Assembly: GCA_016869645.1 (NCBI GenBank)
Contig: VGDO01000020.1
Span: 1 to 44,480 of the forward strand
Direction: 5' to 3'
Length of the DNA: 44,480 nucleotides
DNA from: Alphaproteobacteria bacterium
Lineage (GTDB): Bacteria > Pseudomonadota > Alphaproteobacteria > SHVW01
Every line of letters begins with the position of its first letter. Positions within the stretch are counted from its first letter, which is position 1. Of this stretch, positions 8,966-19,013 are shown one piece after another. The notes under the pieces are model-generated. The model saw only the letters and a list, made by a program, of their open reading frames with translations, was not told the DNA's origin and ran no database searches. Both the position numbers and the translations under genes were made by a program.

Positions 8966-11293
8966 CTAGAACCTCGTGCCAAAGCTGAACCGGAAGAATT
9001 CCGTCCTGTCGAAGCTTTCCTTTACCACGGCCTTGGTGAAATCGGCGCGCAACGGTCCAAGCGGGGAACGCCAGGACACGCCGGCGCCGACGGCGACGCG
9101 GATGGAATCGATATCCTTGACCACCGGGTCGCTGACGTCGATATCGAACAGGCTGCCGGCATTGGAAAACAGGCGGCCGTTGAAGCCCAGTTCCTCGGGC
9201 AGGCCCAGCGGGAAGGATACCTCGACGGTCCCGGTGTAGTACATGTTGCCGCCAAGCGCGTCACGCGTGTTGATGTCGCGCGGCCCGATGCCGGACGGGG
9301 CGAAACCATACAGGCTCTGCCCGCCGATGAAGTAGCGGTCCGAGATGCGGACATTCTCGCCGAGGCCGATCACACGGCCGCTCTCGCCGGTGAGGCCCAA
9401 CATCAATTTCGGCGTCAGCTTGTAGTAGAAGCCGCCGCCCAGATTGACGCGCACGAAATCGGCGTCGCCGATCAGACCCGCATAGTCGGTGGAGAGCCGC
9501 ACGAAATACCCCTCCGTCGGATCGAATCGGCTATCGCGCTGATCGTACAGGATCTCCTGGCCGATCAGCGAGGTGCTGGTCTCGCCCTGCTGTTCGCGGA
9601 TGAAGCGCGACGCCGTGCTCTTGACGTTGAAGATCTCGACCGTGCGATACGAGTAGCGAAGCGTTTGCCGCAGCGGCTCGGAAATGTTGTAGCCGGCGCG
9701 CAAGGTTCCGCCGATGCGCTTGTCGTCGAACGAGCTTTCCCGCTGGTTGTCGCGCGTAATTCGGAAGAGATCAAAGCCTGCTGCCAGGTTCTTCTCGAGA
9801 AAGTACGGCTCCGTGAAGCTGAGGTCGTACTCCTGCCGGCGCGCCGATATGCGGAATCCGATGCGCGCGTCCTGGCCGCGGCCGAGCAGGTTGCGCTCGC
9901 GCAGGACGACGTCGCCGATCACCTTGTCCGTCGTCGAAATACCGGCGCCGAAGCTCAGCTCGCCCGTCGACTTTTCCTGAACCTCGGCCCGGATCACCGT
10001 CTTGTCCGGAGCCGAACCCTGGGCGTTCGTCACCTCGACCTTGTTGAAGAACCCGAGATTCTGCAGCCGCTGGCGCGACCGGCGAACCTTCGCCGTGTTG
10101 AACGCATCGCCTTCGACCAGCCGGAACTCGCGCCGGATGACCCGGTCGAGCGTGCGGACGTTGCCGACGATGTCGATGCGCTCGACATAGACACGCGGGC
10201 CTTCGCGGACGTCGAAGGTCACATCGACGATGCTCGTCTCGCGATTGCGGTTGAGGATGGGGTTGATCTCGACGAAGGCGAAGCCGAGAGAGCCGAGCTC
10301 GTCCGTCATCTTGCGGATCGACTCTTCGACCTGCTCGGCGTTGTACCAGTCGCCGTCCTTGACCGTGAGCTTGGAGCGCAGCTGTTCGGGATCGAAATTG
10401 CTCAGCGCCGAGTTGAACTCGATCTTGCCGAACTTGTAACGCTCGCCTTCGTCGATCGTAAAGGTGACGAAAAAGCCCTGCCGGTCGGGCGTCAGCTCGG
10501 CGACGGCCGAGACGATGCGGAAGTCGACATATCCGGACTTGAGATAGTGCCGGCGCAGCAGCTCGCGGTCGGCAGTCAGCCGATCGGGATCGTAGGTGTC
10601 GTCGCTGGTCAGGAAGCGGTACCAGGCCTCTTCCTTGGTCTGGATCACGTCGCGCAACGAACGCGCACTGAAGCGCTTGTTGCCCACGAATGCGATGCGC
10701 TTGACGTAGGTCACCTGCCCCTCGTTGATCTCGAACACGAGATCGACGCGATTCTGCGGCAGGGTGATGATCTTCGGCTCCACGGTCGCCGCGAAGCGGC
10801 CGCTGCGGCGATAGAGTTCGAGGATGCGGCGCACATCGTTCTGCACCTTGGTGCGCGTGAACACCACGCGCGGGCGCAATTGGACTTCGTTGTTGAGGGC
10901 GTCGTCCTCGATCCGCCGGTTGCCCTCGAAGGCGATGCGATTGATGATCGGATTCTCGACGACTCGCACGACCAGCGCGTCCCCATCGCGCCGCAGGGTC
11001 ACGTCGGCGAACAGCCCAGTGCCGAACAGACTCTTGAGCGAGCGATCGATCCGCTCCGCCTCGAAGGGGTCGCCGACCTTGATGGTCATGTAGGAGCGCA
11101 CCGTATCCGGATCGACCCGCTGCGCGCCCTCGACGCGGATGTCGCGAATCGTGCCGGCGCCGAGACCGGGCGTGGGAACCTGGGCCTGCGGAGTTTGCGC
11201 CAATGGCGCCGGCGTCTGCGCTGTCACGGAGCCGGTGCCGGCGGCCGCCGCAAGGATCAGGCACGCCAGAAGGTTTCGCCACCAGACCGACAC
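8966..11293 (-). CDS. bamA: Outer-membrane protein assembly factor BamA
   Basis: The core of the BAM complex, inserting beta-barrel proteins into the outer membrane. With the GTG at 11293 the product is 775 aa. It has a signal peptide (about 1-25, ending SVTAQ), a Gln/Pro linker, five POTRA repeats (roughly 47-425) and a 16-strand barrel to the C-terminal Phe. The barrel includes the IGGQSLYGF lid-loop motif and ends FRFSFGTRF, a classic beta-signal. GGGAGGGGGG just before the GTG is a strong ribosome binding site. The frame is open to 11446, inside rseP, but that extension would spoil the signal peptide. Confidence 0.96.
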   Translation of the reverse strand: MSVWWRNLLACLILAAAAGTGSVTAQTPAPLAQTPQAQVPTPGLGAGTIRDIRVEGAQRVDPDTVRSYMTIKVGDPFEAERIDRSLKSLFGTGLFADVTLRRDGDALVVRVVENPIINRIAFEGNRRIEDDALNNEVQLRPRVVFTRTKVQNDVRRILELYRRSGRFAATVEPKIITLPQNRVDLVFEINEGQVTYVKRIAFVGNKRFSARSLRDVIQTKEEAWYRFLTSDDTYDPDRLTADRELLRRHYLKSGYVDFRIVSAVAELTPDRQGFFVTFTIDEGERYKFGKIEFNSALSNFDPEQLRSKLTVKDGDWYNAEQVEESIRKMTDELGSLGFAFVEINPILNRNRETSIVDVTFDVREGPRVYVERIDIVGNVRTLDRVIRREFRLVEGDAFNTAKVRRSRQRLQNLGFFNKVEVTNAQGSAPDKTVIRAEVQEKSTGELSFGAGISTTDKVIGDVVLRERNLLGRGQDARIGFRISARRQEYDLSFTEPYFLEKNLAAGFDLFRITRDNQRESSFDDKRIGGTLRAGYNISEPLRQTLRYSYRTVEIFNVKSTASRFIREQQGETSTSLIGQEILYDQRDSRFDPTEGYFVRLSTDYAGLIGDADFVRVNLGGGFYYKLTPKLMLGLTGESGRVIGLGENVRISDRYFIGGQSLYGFAPSGIGPRDINTRDALGGNMYYTGTVEVSFPLGLPEELGFNGRLFSNAGSLFDIDVSDPVVKDIDSIRVAVGAGVSWRSPLGPLRADFTKAVVKESFDRTEFFRFSFGTRF

Positions 11294-11315
11294 GCCCCCC
11301 TCCCGCCCTGATTGT

Positions 11316-12482
11316 TCAGCCCAGCAGCGACCCGATGAAGTCGACCACCTTGAAGTAGACCAGATCGTTCCAGGTGGCGAACACCATGAGCGCCAGGACC
11401 AGGACAAGCCCGAGCGCGGAGGTGTACTCCAACGCTCTCGGTCCAAGCGGCCGACCCCGCACGGCTTCCGCGGCGTACAGCAAGAGGTGACCGCCGTCGA
11501 GCACGGGAATCGGGAACAGATTGATCAGTCCGAGATTGATCGACAGCACCGCGACGAACCAGATCTGCGCCTCGATCGAGGTCTTGCCCACCTCGCCCGA
11601 CATCTGGGCAATGCGCAGCGGCCCGCCCAACTCCTCCGTGGTCCGCGTGCCGGCGATCATCTCGCCGACTGCCCTGAGCGTCCCGACGGTCACCATATAG
11701 GTCTCGCGCGCCGCATGCCACATCGCGGTCGCCGGATCATGGCGAACCACTTTCATTTTGGTGTTGCGGATGCCGATGACGCCGATCTGGCGTTTGTTGC
11801 CCAGCCGGTCGGTCAGTTCGGTGGTGCGCGGCGTCAGCGCCAAGGACATTTCTGCCTCGCCGCGCCGGATCACCGCCTCGAGGGTCTTGCCCGGATTGGC
11901 CTGGACGACGCGCTGGATCTCCTCAAAGCGCTGGATGCGCTCGCCATCGATCCGCACGAACACGTCGCCCGAGCGCAGACCGGCCGCTTCCGCGGCACTT
12001 CCTTCGGTCACCGAATCCACCTCCGGCGCGGTGAATGGCTGACCGACGGTGGCGAACAGGCCGGCGAACAGCAGAATGGCAAACAGGAAGTTCGCGAGCG
12101 GACCGGCGGCAATGATCGCGGTGCGCTGGGCCAGGCTCTTGTGGTGAAACGAAATCGCCCGCTCACCGGCGCTCATTGTGGTGACGGACGCATCGGGCGT
12201 GCTCGCCGCGTCGGCGTCGCCATACATCTTGACGTAGCCGCCGAGCGGGATCGCACTCACTTTCCAGCGCGTGCCGGCACGGTCGTTCCAGCCGAACAGC
12301 TCGCGGCCGAAGCCGATCGAGAACACCTCGACGCGCACACCGTTGCGCCGCGCGACCCAGTAATGTCCGAACTCATGGACAAAGACGAGAATCGTCAGAA
12401 AGACCAGGAACCACAGCCCGTAATCGAACAAGATCCTGAGGACGTAGGCGATTGCATCCCAAGCGCTAGCCAGCAACTGCAT
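11316..12482 (-). CDS. rseP: Site-2 intramembrane metalloprotease RseP
   Basis: An inner-membrane zinc protease that cuts transmembrane segments, for example of anti-sigma factors and leftover signal peptides. The 388-aa protein has HEFGH at 36-40 inside the first transmembrane helix and an alpha/beta PDZ region (about 130-215, with SAAEAAGLRSGDVFVRIDG). The third zinc ligand Asp329 lies in LDGGH, and there are further transmembrane helices near the C-terminus. Only one PDZ domain is visible; E. coli RseP has two. This is the common alphaproteobacterial form. It lies between dxr (62-nt gap) and bamA. Confidence 0.94.
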   Translation of the reverse strand: MQLLASAWDAIAYVLRILFDYGLWFLVFLTILVFVHEFGHYWVARRNGVRVEVFSIGFGRELFGWNDRAGTRWKVSAIPLGGYVKMYGDADAASTPDASVTTMSAGERAISFHHKSLAQRTAIIAAGPLANFLFAILLFAGLFATVGQPFTAPEVDSVTEGSAAEAAGLRSGDVFVRIDGERIQRFEEIQRVVQANPGKTLEAVIRRGEAEMSLALTPRTTELTDRLGNKRQIGVIGIRNTKMKVVRHDPATAMWHAARETYMVTVGTLRAVGEMIAGTRTTEELGGPLRIAQMSGEVGKTSIEAQIWFVAVLSINLGLINLFPIPVLDGGHLLLYAAEAVRGRPLGPRALEYTSALGLVLVLALMVFATWNDLVYFKVVDFIGSLLG

Positions 12483-12544
12483 GTCTATTGAACTCGGTCC
12501 TTCCGGGGGTTGTCGGGCGGCTTCGGTCGTCTGCGCAAATGTGG

Positions 12545-13759
12545 TCAGTGCCGCGCGCGGACAGCCATCGCCTCGTTGGCACGCGCCCGCGCCTCGGTGT
12601 CGGCCGCCAGGACGTCGTCCAGGCTGGCCAAGTTCCGCGGCGGAGCCGCTTCCAACACCGCCTGGACCACACGGGCGATGTCGAGAAAACCGATCCGGCC
12701 GGCGAGGAAGCCGTGCACCGCCACCTCATTGGCGGCGTTGAGGATTGTAGGGGCCGCCCCCCCCGTTTGCAAGGCTTGCCGGGCCAACCTAAGCGCTGGA
12801 AATCGCTCGGGATCCGGCAGTTCGAAGGTAAGCTGTCCGATGCGCGCGAGATCGAGACGGGTCGAGGGTGCGGCGATCCGTTGCGGCCAGCCGAGCGCGT
12901 AGGCAATCGGCGTGCGCATGTCAGGCGTGCCGAGCTGCGCCAGCACCGAGCCGTCGATATAGGCGACCATGCTGTGGATCACTGATTGCGGGTGGATCAA
13001 GACCTCGATCTGCTCGTCCCGGAGGCCGAACAGGTAGCGCGCCTCGATGATCTCCAAGCCCTTGTTCATCATGGTCGCCGAATCGACCGAGATCTTGGCG
13101 CCCATGACCCAGTTCGGATGGGCGACCGCCTGGGCCGGCGTCACCTGCGCCATCGCTGCCTGCTCCAAGGTCCGGAACGGGCCACCCGAGGCGGTGAGGA
13201 CAATGCGCTCGATCGCCTCGCGCCGCTCGGCATCGAAGACCTGGAAGATGGCGTTGTGTTCCGAATCGACCGGCAGCAGCGTCGCCCGGTGGCGCTTGAC
13301 CTCGGCAAGCATGAACTCGCCGGCCGAGACGAGACATTCCTTGTTGGCGAAGGCGACGATGGCGCCGCGTCGCGCCGCCGCCAGGGTCGGCGCCAAGCCC
13401 GCCGCGCCGACGATCCCGGCCATGACCCATTCTGCCGGTCGCGCCGCGGCATCGACCACGGCAGATTCTCCCGCCGCTGCCTCGATCCCGGTGCCGGCGA
13501 GGCCGTCCTTCAGGCGCATGTAGGCGCCGGCGTCGGCGATCACCGCAATGCGCGGTCGGAACTGTCGCGCCTGCTCGATCAGCTTGTCGACATTGCGGCC
13601 CGCCGTCAGCGCCTCGACGACGTAGCGATCGGGGTTGCGCGCAATCAGGTCGAGCGTGTTGCTGCCGACCGAGCCGCTGGACCCGAGCACTGTGACGCGC
13701 CGCGGCCCGCTTGCGGCGATTGCCAGACCGGGCTGCGCCGCGACGGGCGTCACGGCCAT
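12545..13759 (-). CDS. dxr: 1-deoxy-D-xylulose 5-phosphate reductoisomerase
   Basis: Second step of the MEP isoprenoid pathway: NADPH-dependent conversion of DXP to MEP. The 404-aa protein shows the NADPH motif [10 protein letters not shown] at 26-35, the metal-binding [17 protein letters not shown], and [20 protein letters not shown] with active-site residues. This is slightly longer than usual because of a 20-residue N-terminal lead. The start overlaps cdsA by 10 nt. Its product feeds undecaprenyl pyrophosphate synthesis by the neighbouring uppS. Confidence 0.95.
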   Translation of the reverse strand: MAVTPVAAQPGLAIAASGPRRVTVLGSSGSVGSNTLDLIARNPDRYVVEALTAGRNVDKLIEQARQFRPRIAVIADAGAYMRLKDGLAGTGIEAAAGESAVVDAAARPAEWVMAGIVGAAGLAPTLAAARRGAIVAFANKECLVSAGEFMLAEVKRHRATLLPVDSEHNAIFQVFDAERREAIERIVLTASGGPFRTLEQAAMAQVTPAQAVAHPNWVMGAKISVDSATMMNKGLEIIEARYLFGLRDEQIEVLIHPQSVIHSMVAYIDGSVLAQLGTPDMRTPIAYALGWPQRIAAPSTRLDLARIGQLTFELPDPERFPALRLARQALQTGGAAPTILNAANEVAVHGFLAGRIGFLDIARVVQAVLEAAPPRNLASLDDVLAADTEARARANEAMAVRARH

Positions 13760-14580
13760 TGCAGCAAGCTCCGTCCGGCAATCAATGACAGAACCGCCAC
13801 GGCCGGCGCGGCGGTGATGAAGCCGTCGGCCCGGTCGAGCAATCCGCCATGTCCCGGAATGAGCTGCCCCGCATCCTTGACGCCGAAATGGCGCTTGACC
13901 ACCGATTTGCTCAGGTCGCCGAGCTGCGCGACGACCGCAAGTCCGGCGCCGACGAAGAGCAGAAGCGCCGGGCTGGGCGAACCGACGATCTCACCGGCGC
14001 TCCAGCCGACGAGAGCGGCCGCGACCATGCCGCCCGCCAGTCCAGCCCAGGTCTTGTTGGGCGAAATGCGCGGCGCGAGGCGCGGACCGCCGATCGATCG
14101 GCCGACCGCATAGGCGCCGATGTCCGTCGCCCACACAGTCAACACCAGCCAGAGACAGATGGCGCGGCCCTGATCGAGATCGGCACGCAGCCAGAGCAGC
14201 GCGATCGCCGGCGCGCCGACGGCGAGCACGCCGAGCGTCAGCCAGCGCGGCTCGGCAGCGCCTTCGATGCGCGCGCCGATGTAGGCGACGAGGCTGCCGG
14301 CCAGCACGGCGACGACGCCCCAGGAGAGATCGAGCCACGACGTCATCGCCATGGCGACCAGCACCGCGCCGATCACGACCCGGCCGCCGGGACCGACAGT
14401 GCCACTGCCACACATGCGCGACCATTCGTACGCCATCTGAACCGCCACCAGCAGAATGAGCAGGTAGTACAGCGCGCCGCCGTACCAGACGATGGCGAGC
14501 ACCGGTGGGCCCAGAACCAGCGCCGATAGAATGCGCCGGACCAAGGAGCTCTCGAGCCACTCAGCCTTGGGCGGCACCAT
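13750..14580 (-). CDS. cdsA: Phosphatidate cytidylyltransferase
   Basis: Makes CDP-diacylglycerol from phosphatidate and CTP in the inner membrane, the branch point of phospholipid synthesis. The protein is about 276 aa with seven or eight hydrophobic helices. The CDP-diglyceride synthetase signature is [20 protein letters not shown] followed by GGLLDRAD near residue 225. The start is uncertain: ATG 14580 is chosen (20-nt overlap with uppS, AAGAAGG just upstream), while ATGs at 14598 and 14616 are also in frame. Confidence 0.93.
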   Translation of the reverse strand: MVPPKAEWLESSLVRRILSALVLGPPVLAIVWYGGALYYLLILLVAVQMAYEWSRMCGSGTVGPGGRVVIGAVLVAMAMTSWLDLSWGVVAVLAGSLVAYIGARIEGAAEPRWLTLGVLAVGAPAIALLWLRADLDQGRAICLWLVLTVWATDIGAYAVGRSIGGPRLAPRISPNKTWAGLAGGMVAAALVGWSAGEIVGSPSPALLLFVGAGLAVVAQLGDLSKSVVKRHFGVKDAGQLIPGHGGLLDRADGFITAAPAVAVLSLIAGRSLLQWP

Positions 14581-15298
14581 ACCTTCTTTCGCGCCGGCCA
14601 TACTCGCGGATGGCATCTTCCAGGTCGCGCTTGCCGAAATCCGGCCAGAGCTGGTCGACGAACATCAGCTCGGCATACGCGCACTGCCAGAGCAGGAAAT
14701 TGCTGATGCGCTTTTCCCCGCTCGTGCGGATGAGAAGATCGGGATCGGGAATGCCGACCGTGGTCAGCTCGCCGGCAAACCGCGTCTCGTCGATCTCGGC
14801 TGCCGCGAAGCGCCCCTCGCTGACGGCCGCGGCCAGGCGGCGCGCCGCCTCGACGATTTCGGCGCGCGCGCCGTAACTGAGCGCGATGGTCAGGTTGAGG
14901 CTTGTGTTGCCGCGCGTCGTATCCTCGGCATGCTCGATCAACGCCACGATGTCGCGCGCCAGCCGTCGGCGATCGCCGATGATGCGCACGCGGACCCCCT
15001 CGGCGTGCAGCTCGGCGATCTCCTTGCGCAGATAGAGGCGCAGGAGGCCCATCAGGTCCTCGATCTCGGTCGCCGACCGCTTCCAGTTCTCGCTCGAGAA
15101 GCCGAACAGCGTCAGATAGGAGATGCCGAGCTCGGCCGCGCCGCGCACTGCGCGTCGCACCGCCTCCGCACCTTGCTTGTGCCCGGCCGTACGCGGCAGA
15201 CCACGTGCGCGCGCCCAACGGCCGTTGCCATCCATGATGATGGCGACGTGCACGGGCGGCGCCGGCGGCGCCTGCTTGGACGGCATGACATCAGCCAT
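14561..15298 (-). CDS. uppS: Undecaprenyl pyrophosphate synthase
   Basis: A cis-prenyltransferase that builds the C55 lipid carrier for peptidoglycan and polysaccharides. The 245-aa protein has HVAIIMDGNGRWAR with catalytic Asp23, AGHKQGAEAVR, LTLFGFSSENW, and the diphosphate-binding DLLIRTSGEKRISNFLLWQ. The gene is 6 nt from frr and overlaps cdsA by 20 nt. Confidence 0.96.
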   Translation of the reverse strand: MADVMPSKQAPPAPPVHVAIIMDGNGRWARARGLPRTAGHKQGAEAVRRAVRGAAELGISYLTLFGFSSENWKRSATEIEDLMGLLRLYLRKEIAELHAEGVRVRIIGDRRRLARDIVALIEHAEDTTRGNTSLNLTIALSYGARAEIVEAARRLAAAVSEGRFAAAEIDETRFAGELTTVGIPDPDLLIRTSGEKRISNFLLWQCAYAELMFVDQLWPDFGKRDLEDAIREYGRRERRYGAAQG

Positions 15299-15304
15299 CG
15301 GTCG

Positions 15305-15862
15305 TCATACCTGCATGATCTCTTTTTCCTTGGCCGCGAGCGCGTCATCGACCTTCTTGACGTGCTCGTCGGTCATCTTCTGCACATCGGCCTGGTGCTT
15401 GCGATGCTCGTCCTCGGTGATCTTGTGCTCCTTCTCGAGCTTCTTGAGCAGCTCGTTTCCGTCGCGGCGCACGTTGCGCACGGCAACACGCGCCTGCTCG
15501 GAATATTTGTGCGCGATCTTGACCAGTTCCTTACGGCGTTCCTCGGTGAGCGAGGGCAGCGGAATGCGGATCAGCTGCCCGTCCATCTGGGGATTGACGC
15601 CGAGCCCGGCGTCGCGGATCGCCTTGTCGACCGCCTTCACGAGGCCGCGGTCCCACACCTGGACCGTTATCATGCGGGGCTCCGGAACGCCCACGGTGCC
15701 GACCTGGTTGATCGGCATGGAGCTGCCATATGCGTCGACCATGACGTGGTCGAGCAGGCTGGGCGAGGCGCGCCCGGTGCGCAAGCCTCCAAATTCCTTC
15801 TTGAGGACATCCAGAGCGCTGTCCATGCGCCGCTTGATGTCGCTGAGATCGACGTTCGCCAC
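15305..15862 (-). CDS. frr: Ribosome recycling factor
   Basis: Splits post-termination ribosomes together with EF-G. The 185-aa protein has the typical [20 protein letters not shown] near the start, then [34 protein letters not shown] and a Lys-rich C-terminus. The start is the GTG at 15862 (MANVDLSD), with GGAGGAGGGG 8 nt upstream. The frame is open to 15910 inside pyrH, but that extension is not family sequence. pyrH ends 5 nt upstream. Confidence 0.95.
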   Translation of the reverse strand: MANVDLSDIKRRMDSALDVLKKEFGGLRTGRASPSLLDHVMVDAYGSSMPINQVGTVGVPEPRMITVQVWDRGLVKAVDKAIRDAGLGVNPQMDGQLIRIPLPSLTEERRKELVKIAHKYSEQARVAVRNVRRDGNELLKKLEKEHKITEDEHRKHQADVQKMTDEHVKKVDDALAAKEKEIMQV

Positions 15863-15867
15863 GGCTG

Positions 15868-16629
15868 TCACCCCTCCTCCGTGATGATCGTGTATTTGCC
15901 CCGTCCGCAAACGACTTCGGCAAAGGCACCGTGATTGTGTATCGAAAAAACCAGAATCGGAATGCCGTTTTCGCGCGCGAGCGAGATCGCCGAGGCGTCC
16001 ATGACCTTGAGGTCGCGCGACAGCACCTCGAGGTAGGTCAGGCGGTCAAACCGCCGTGCGTCCACGACCTTTTCGGGATCGGCGGTATAGACGCCGTCGA
16101 CCTTGGTCGCCTTGAGCAGCGCCTTGCAGCCCATCTCCGAGGCGCGCAAGGCGGCCGCCGTGTCGGTGGTGAAGAACGGATTGCCGGTGCCCGCGGCGAA
16201 GATGACGACACGGCCCTTCTCCATGTGGCGAACGGCGCGCCGGCGGATATAGGGCTCGCACACGGCCGAGATCGGCAGAGCCGACTGCACGCGGGTCTGG
16301 ACGCCGACCCGCTCGAGAGCCGACTGCATCGACAGCGAATTGATCACGGTGGCGAGCATGCCCATGTAGTCGGCGGTCGCGCGCTCCATGCCGTCCGCCG
16401 CCCCCGACACCCCGCGGAAGATGTTGCCGCCGCCGATCACCAGGCAGACCTCGACGCCAAGGTCGTGCACCGACTTCACCTCGGCAGCGATACGCTCGAC
16501 CATGATCCGATCGAGTCCATAGTCCTGCTCTCCCATCAGCGCCTCGCCCGAGATCTTCAGCAACACCCGGTCGTACTGCGCCTTATCGGCGCCGCGGGCG
16601 GCTGTCGTGCGAGCGATCTTCACGGCCAT
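15868..16629 (-). CDS. pyrH: UMP kinase
   Basis: Phosphorylates UMP to UDP; a hexameric amino-acid-kinase-fold enzyme. The 253-aa protein has [15 protein letters not shown] at residue 19, [43 protein letters not shown] and [13 protein letters not shown]. All family blocks are present. It is separated from tsf by 218 nt, so it may have its own promoter, yet it is tightly spaced to frr. Confidence 0.96.
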   Translation of the reverse strand: MAVKIARTTAARGADKAQYDRVLLKISGEALMGEQDYGLDRIMVERIAAEVKSVHDLGVEVCLVIGGGNIFRGVSGAADGMERATADYMGMLATVINSLSMQSALERVGVQTRVQSALPISAVCEPYIRRRAVRHMEKGRVVIFAAGTGNPFFTTDTAAALRASEMGCKALLKATKVDGVYTADPEKVVDARRFDRLTYLEVLSRDLKVMDASAISLARENGIPILVFSIHNHGAFAEVVCGRGKYTIITEEG

Positions 16630-16665
16630 GGGCGTTCTCGGCTTCTGGGGTGGGCGGGGGCCTCA

Positions 16666-16695
16666 AAAATACCGTCTCGAACCATCCTTGTCGAA
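16666..16695 (-). promoter_or_regulatory. Weak candidate promoter for pyrH-frr
   Basis: On the minus strand TTCGAC (16695-16690), an 18-nt spacer and TATTTT (16671-16666) lie 37 nt before the pyrH start. Both hexamers are imperfect. The case rests mostly on position in the 218-nt gap after tsf. Confidence 0.25.
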
Positions 16696-16785
16696 ACTTC
16701 AGACCGACGATCGTGGTTCCCCCCCGACAACCCCAAGGGCGCCGCGGCACAGGTCCCTCCGGCCGGATCTGCCCGTTGTCCTCGC

Positions 16786-16804
16786 CGGGCGCCGCCGGCG
16801 CCCG
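16786..16804. repeat. Inverted repeat between tsf and pyrH
   Basis: CGGGCGCC and GGCGCCCG form a perfect 8-bp stem around a 3-nt GCC loop, 44 nt after the tsf stop. No T-run follows on the minus strand, so it is not a textbook intrinsic terminator. It could be an RNA-stabilising stem or part of a partial stop before pyrH. Confidence 0.5.
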
Positions 16805-16847
16805 ATCTGCGCGACTCAGGGCGAGCCGCCGGCCATTCCGTACCGTC

Positions 16848-17774
16848 TCAGCCCTTCACGGCCGCCGCGACTTCGGCGGCGAAATCGGATTGCTCCCTCT
16901 GAATGCCCTCGCCAAGGGCGAAGCGGACGAAGCCCGACAGCTTGATCGGCGCGCCGGCCTCCTTGGCCGCCTTTTCGATGACCTTGGACACGCGCGTCTC
17001 GCCGTCGACGACGAAGACCTGTTCGGTCATCACGACTTCCTCGTAGAACTTGCGCAACCGCCCTTCGACCATCTTCTCGATGATGTTCTCCGGCCGTCCC
17101 GAGGCGCGTGCCTGCTCGACCAGGATGTTGCGCTCGCGCTCGATCGACTTGGGATCGAGATCGCCGACCGCGACCGACTGCGGGTTCGCCGCAGCCACGT
17201 GCATGGCGAGCTGCTTGCCGAGCGCGGCGAGCTTGTCGGCCGGTGCGCTCGATTCCAGCGCGACGAGCACGCCGATCTTGCCGAGGCCGGGCACGAGCTG
17301 ATTGTGCATGTAAGTCACGACGACACCCGGATTGACGCCGAGGACGCGCGCGCGGCGCAGCGACATGTTCTCGCCGATCGTGGCGATCAGCTGCGTCAGC
17401 TCATCGGCAACGGACTTGCCTGAGCCAGGGAACTGCGCCGCCTTCAGCTTCTCCAGATCGTCGCCGGCGCTGAGCGCCAGTGTCGTCATGCCCTTGACGA
17501 AATTCTGGAAGGTCTCGTTGCGCGCGACGAAGTCGGTCTCAGCATTGACTTCGACGACCGCACCCTTGCCACCCGACGCGGCGACGCCGACCAGTCCCTC
17601 GGCCGCAACCCGCCCTGCCTTCTTGGCGGCAGCCGAAAGACCTTTCTTGCGCAGCCAGTCGACCGCACCTTCCAGATCGCCCTGGGTCTCGGAAAGCGCT
17701 TTCTTGCAATCCATCATGCCGGCGCCGGTTTTTTCGCGCAGTTCCTTGACCAGCGCTGCGGTGATCTCAGCCAT
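16848..17774 (-). CDS. tsf: Elongation factor Ts
   Basis: Guanine-nucleotide exchange factor for EF-Tu. The 308-aa protein has an N-terminal UBA-like domain ([19 protein letters not shown], residues 9-27), then [14 protein letters not shown] around 79, the core contacting EF-Tu, and two dimerisation-type subdomains. GAGGT upstream of the ATG at 17774 is the ribosome binding site. rpsB lies 115 nt upstream. Confidence 0.97.
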   Translation of the reverse strand: MAEITAALVKELREKTGAGMMDCKKALSETQGDLEGAVDWLRKKGLSAAAKKAGRVAAEGLVGVAASGGKGAVVEVNAETDFVARNETFQNFVKGMTTLALSAGDDLEKLKAAQFPGSGKSVADELTQLIATIGENMSLRRARVLGVNPGVVVTYMHNQLVPGLGKIGVLVALESSAPADKLAALGKQLAMHVAAANPQSVAVGDLDPKSIERERNILVEQARASGRPENIIEKMVEGRLRKFYEEVVMTEQVFVVDGETRVSKVIEKAAKEAGAPIKLSGFVRFALGEGIQREQSDFAAEVAAAVKG

Positions 17775-17799
17775 GGGAGTAACCTCGTATCGTTGTATC

Positions 17800-17849
17800 A
17801 GGCACCCGTGCCTTCATCCCAGGGACGAACCGGCCGGGCGGAAGGCCGG
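17800..17849. repeat. Inverted repeats in the rpsB-tsf gap
   Basis: Two stems are visible: AGGCAC/GTGCCT (17800-17813, nearly no loop) and CCGGCC/GGCCGG with an 8-nt loop (17830-17849). They lie between the rpsB stop and the tsf ribosome binding site. A stem here could set the S2 to EF-Ts ratio, as an attenuator does in E. coli, but no T-run is present. Confidence 0.45.
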
Positions 17850-17889
17850 ACGGGCAGCCGGCAGCGGCCGCCCGGTCGGCGGACGAAAA

Positions 17890-18687
17890 CTAGGCCGTCG
17901 CCGCCGCCTTTTCGGCCACCGGCTCGGCAGAGGCGGCCGCGGCCGCGGCGGGGTCGACGACCTCGTCGGCGGTTCCGACGTCTCCGCCCGAGCGAGCCGC
18001 CTCGGCCTGCAGGCCGGTCAGCACGGCCTGCTGGGCGAGCTCGCAGTAGAGCGCGATGGCGCGCAACGCGTCGTCGTTTCCGGGGATCGGGTAGGTCACG
18101 CCCTCGGGGTCGGAATTGCTGTCGATCACGGCGACGACGGGAATGTTCAGCTTGCGCGCTTCCTGAACCGCAATCGCCTCCTTGTTGGTGTCGATCACGA
18201 ACAGCATGTCGGGCAGACCGCCCATCTCCTTGATGCCGCCAAGCGCGCGCTCGAGCTTGTCGCGTTCGCGGGTCAGATTGAGCTGCTCCTTCTTGGTCAG
18301 GCCGATATCGGCCTGAGCCAGCCGCTCGTCGAGCTCGCGCAGGCGCTTGATCGACTGCGAGATGGTCTTGAAGTTGGTCAGCATGCCGCCGAGCCAGCGG
18401 TGATTGACGAAGTACTGGCCGCTCTTCTTGGCGGTCTCCGCGACCATCTCGGTCGCCTGGCGCTTGGTGCCGACGAACAGCACGCGCCCGCCATTGGAGG
18501 AGACCTCCTGGAGCGCCTGGAGCGCGCGGTGCAGCAGGGGTACGGTCTGCTCGAGGTCGATGATGTGCACGCCGTTGCGCACGCCGAAGATGTAAGGCGC
18601 CATCTTCGGGTTCCAACGACGGGTGTGATGGCCAAAATGAACGCCCGCTTCCAACAGCTGGCGCATGGAAAACGTCGGCACAGTCAT
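17890..18687 (-). CDS. rpsB: 30S ribosomal protein S2
   Basis: A small-subunit ribosomal protein binding 16S rRNA near S1. The sequence has [20 protein letters not shown] at the N-terminus, then [25 protein letters not shown] and the nucleotide-fold [12 protein letters not shown]. The start chosen is the ATG at 18687 ([10 protein letters not shown]), with GGAGAAGGA about 10 nt upstream. An ATG at 18726 would add 13 non-conserved residues. The last 30 residues are Ala/Glu/Asp-rich, typical of alphaproteobacterial S2. Confidence 0.97.
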   Translation of the reverse strand: MTVPTFSMRQLLEAGVHFGHHTRRWNPKMAPYIFGVRNGVHIIDLEQTVPLLHRALQALQEVSSNGGRVLFVGTKRQATEMVAETAKKSGQYFVNHRWLGGMLTNFKTISQSIKRLRELDERLAQADIGLTKKEQLNLTRERDKLERALGGIKEMGGLPDMLFVIDTNKEAIAVQEARKLNIPVVAVIDSNSDPEGVTYPIPGNDDALRAIALYCELAQQAVLTGLQAEAARSGGDVGTADEVVDPAAAAAASAEPVAEKAAATA

Positions 18688-19013
18688 GGCTTCGCCATCC
18701 TTCTCCGGTTGAGCCGCCGCGGACAAGAGTCTCGGGATTATCGTCCCCGTTCAGATAGTTAGAGCAGGGACGGCTTCCGGACACCGGAGCGACCGACCGG
18801 CCTCGTGTGGCGTTGGCCGGGGCCGCATGAGCCCGCGTGTGGGTTGTTAACGAACGCGCGGGGATATAGCGGATCGGCCCCGGGAGAGCAAGTGGCATCG
18901 CAGCCCCAACCTCGCGGCGCGGCGCCGCACGGAACGAGCGGGACAAGGCCCTCCGGTTGCTCTAAGCCTTGTGGCCACTGCCCATCACGGTCCGTCCTCG
19001 CCCACGCCTCGCC
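18688..19013. other. Divergent intergenic region: rpsB leader and start region of the EamA gene
   Basis: The 326 bases hold a good minus-strand promoter (18863-18891) and then a leader of about 170 nt for rpsB. Within the leader CGTCCC and GGGACG (18742-18772) can form a 6-bp stem with a 19-nt loop. On the plus strand no convincing promoter for the EamA gene is seen. Confidence 0.5.
18863..18891 (-). promoter_or_regulatory. Sigma-70-type promoter for rpsB-tsf
   Basis: On the minus strand TTGCTC (18891-18886), a 17-nt spacer and TATATC (18868-18863) form a good promoter. It is placed to transcribe rpsB with a leader of about 170 nt. It could also feed the downstream genes. Confidence 0.55.

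Noticed and set aside
8882..11311. 809-aa plus-strand ORF opposite bamA
   Set aside because: It has no recognisable domain, has the charged, His/Asp/Arg-rich composition of an antisense frame in high-GC DNA, and lies wholly over bamA.
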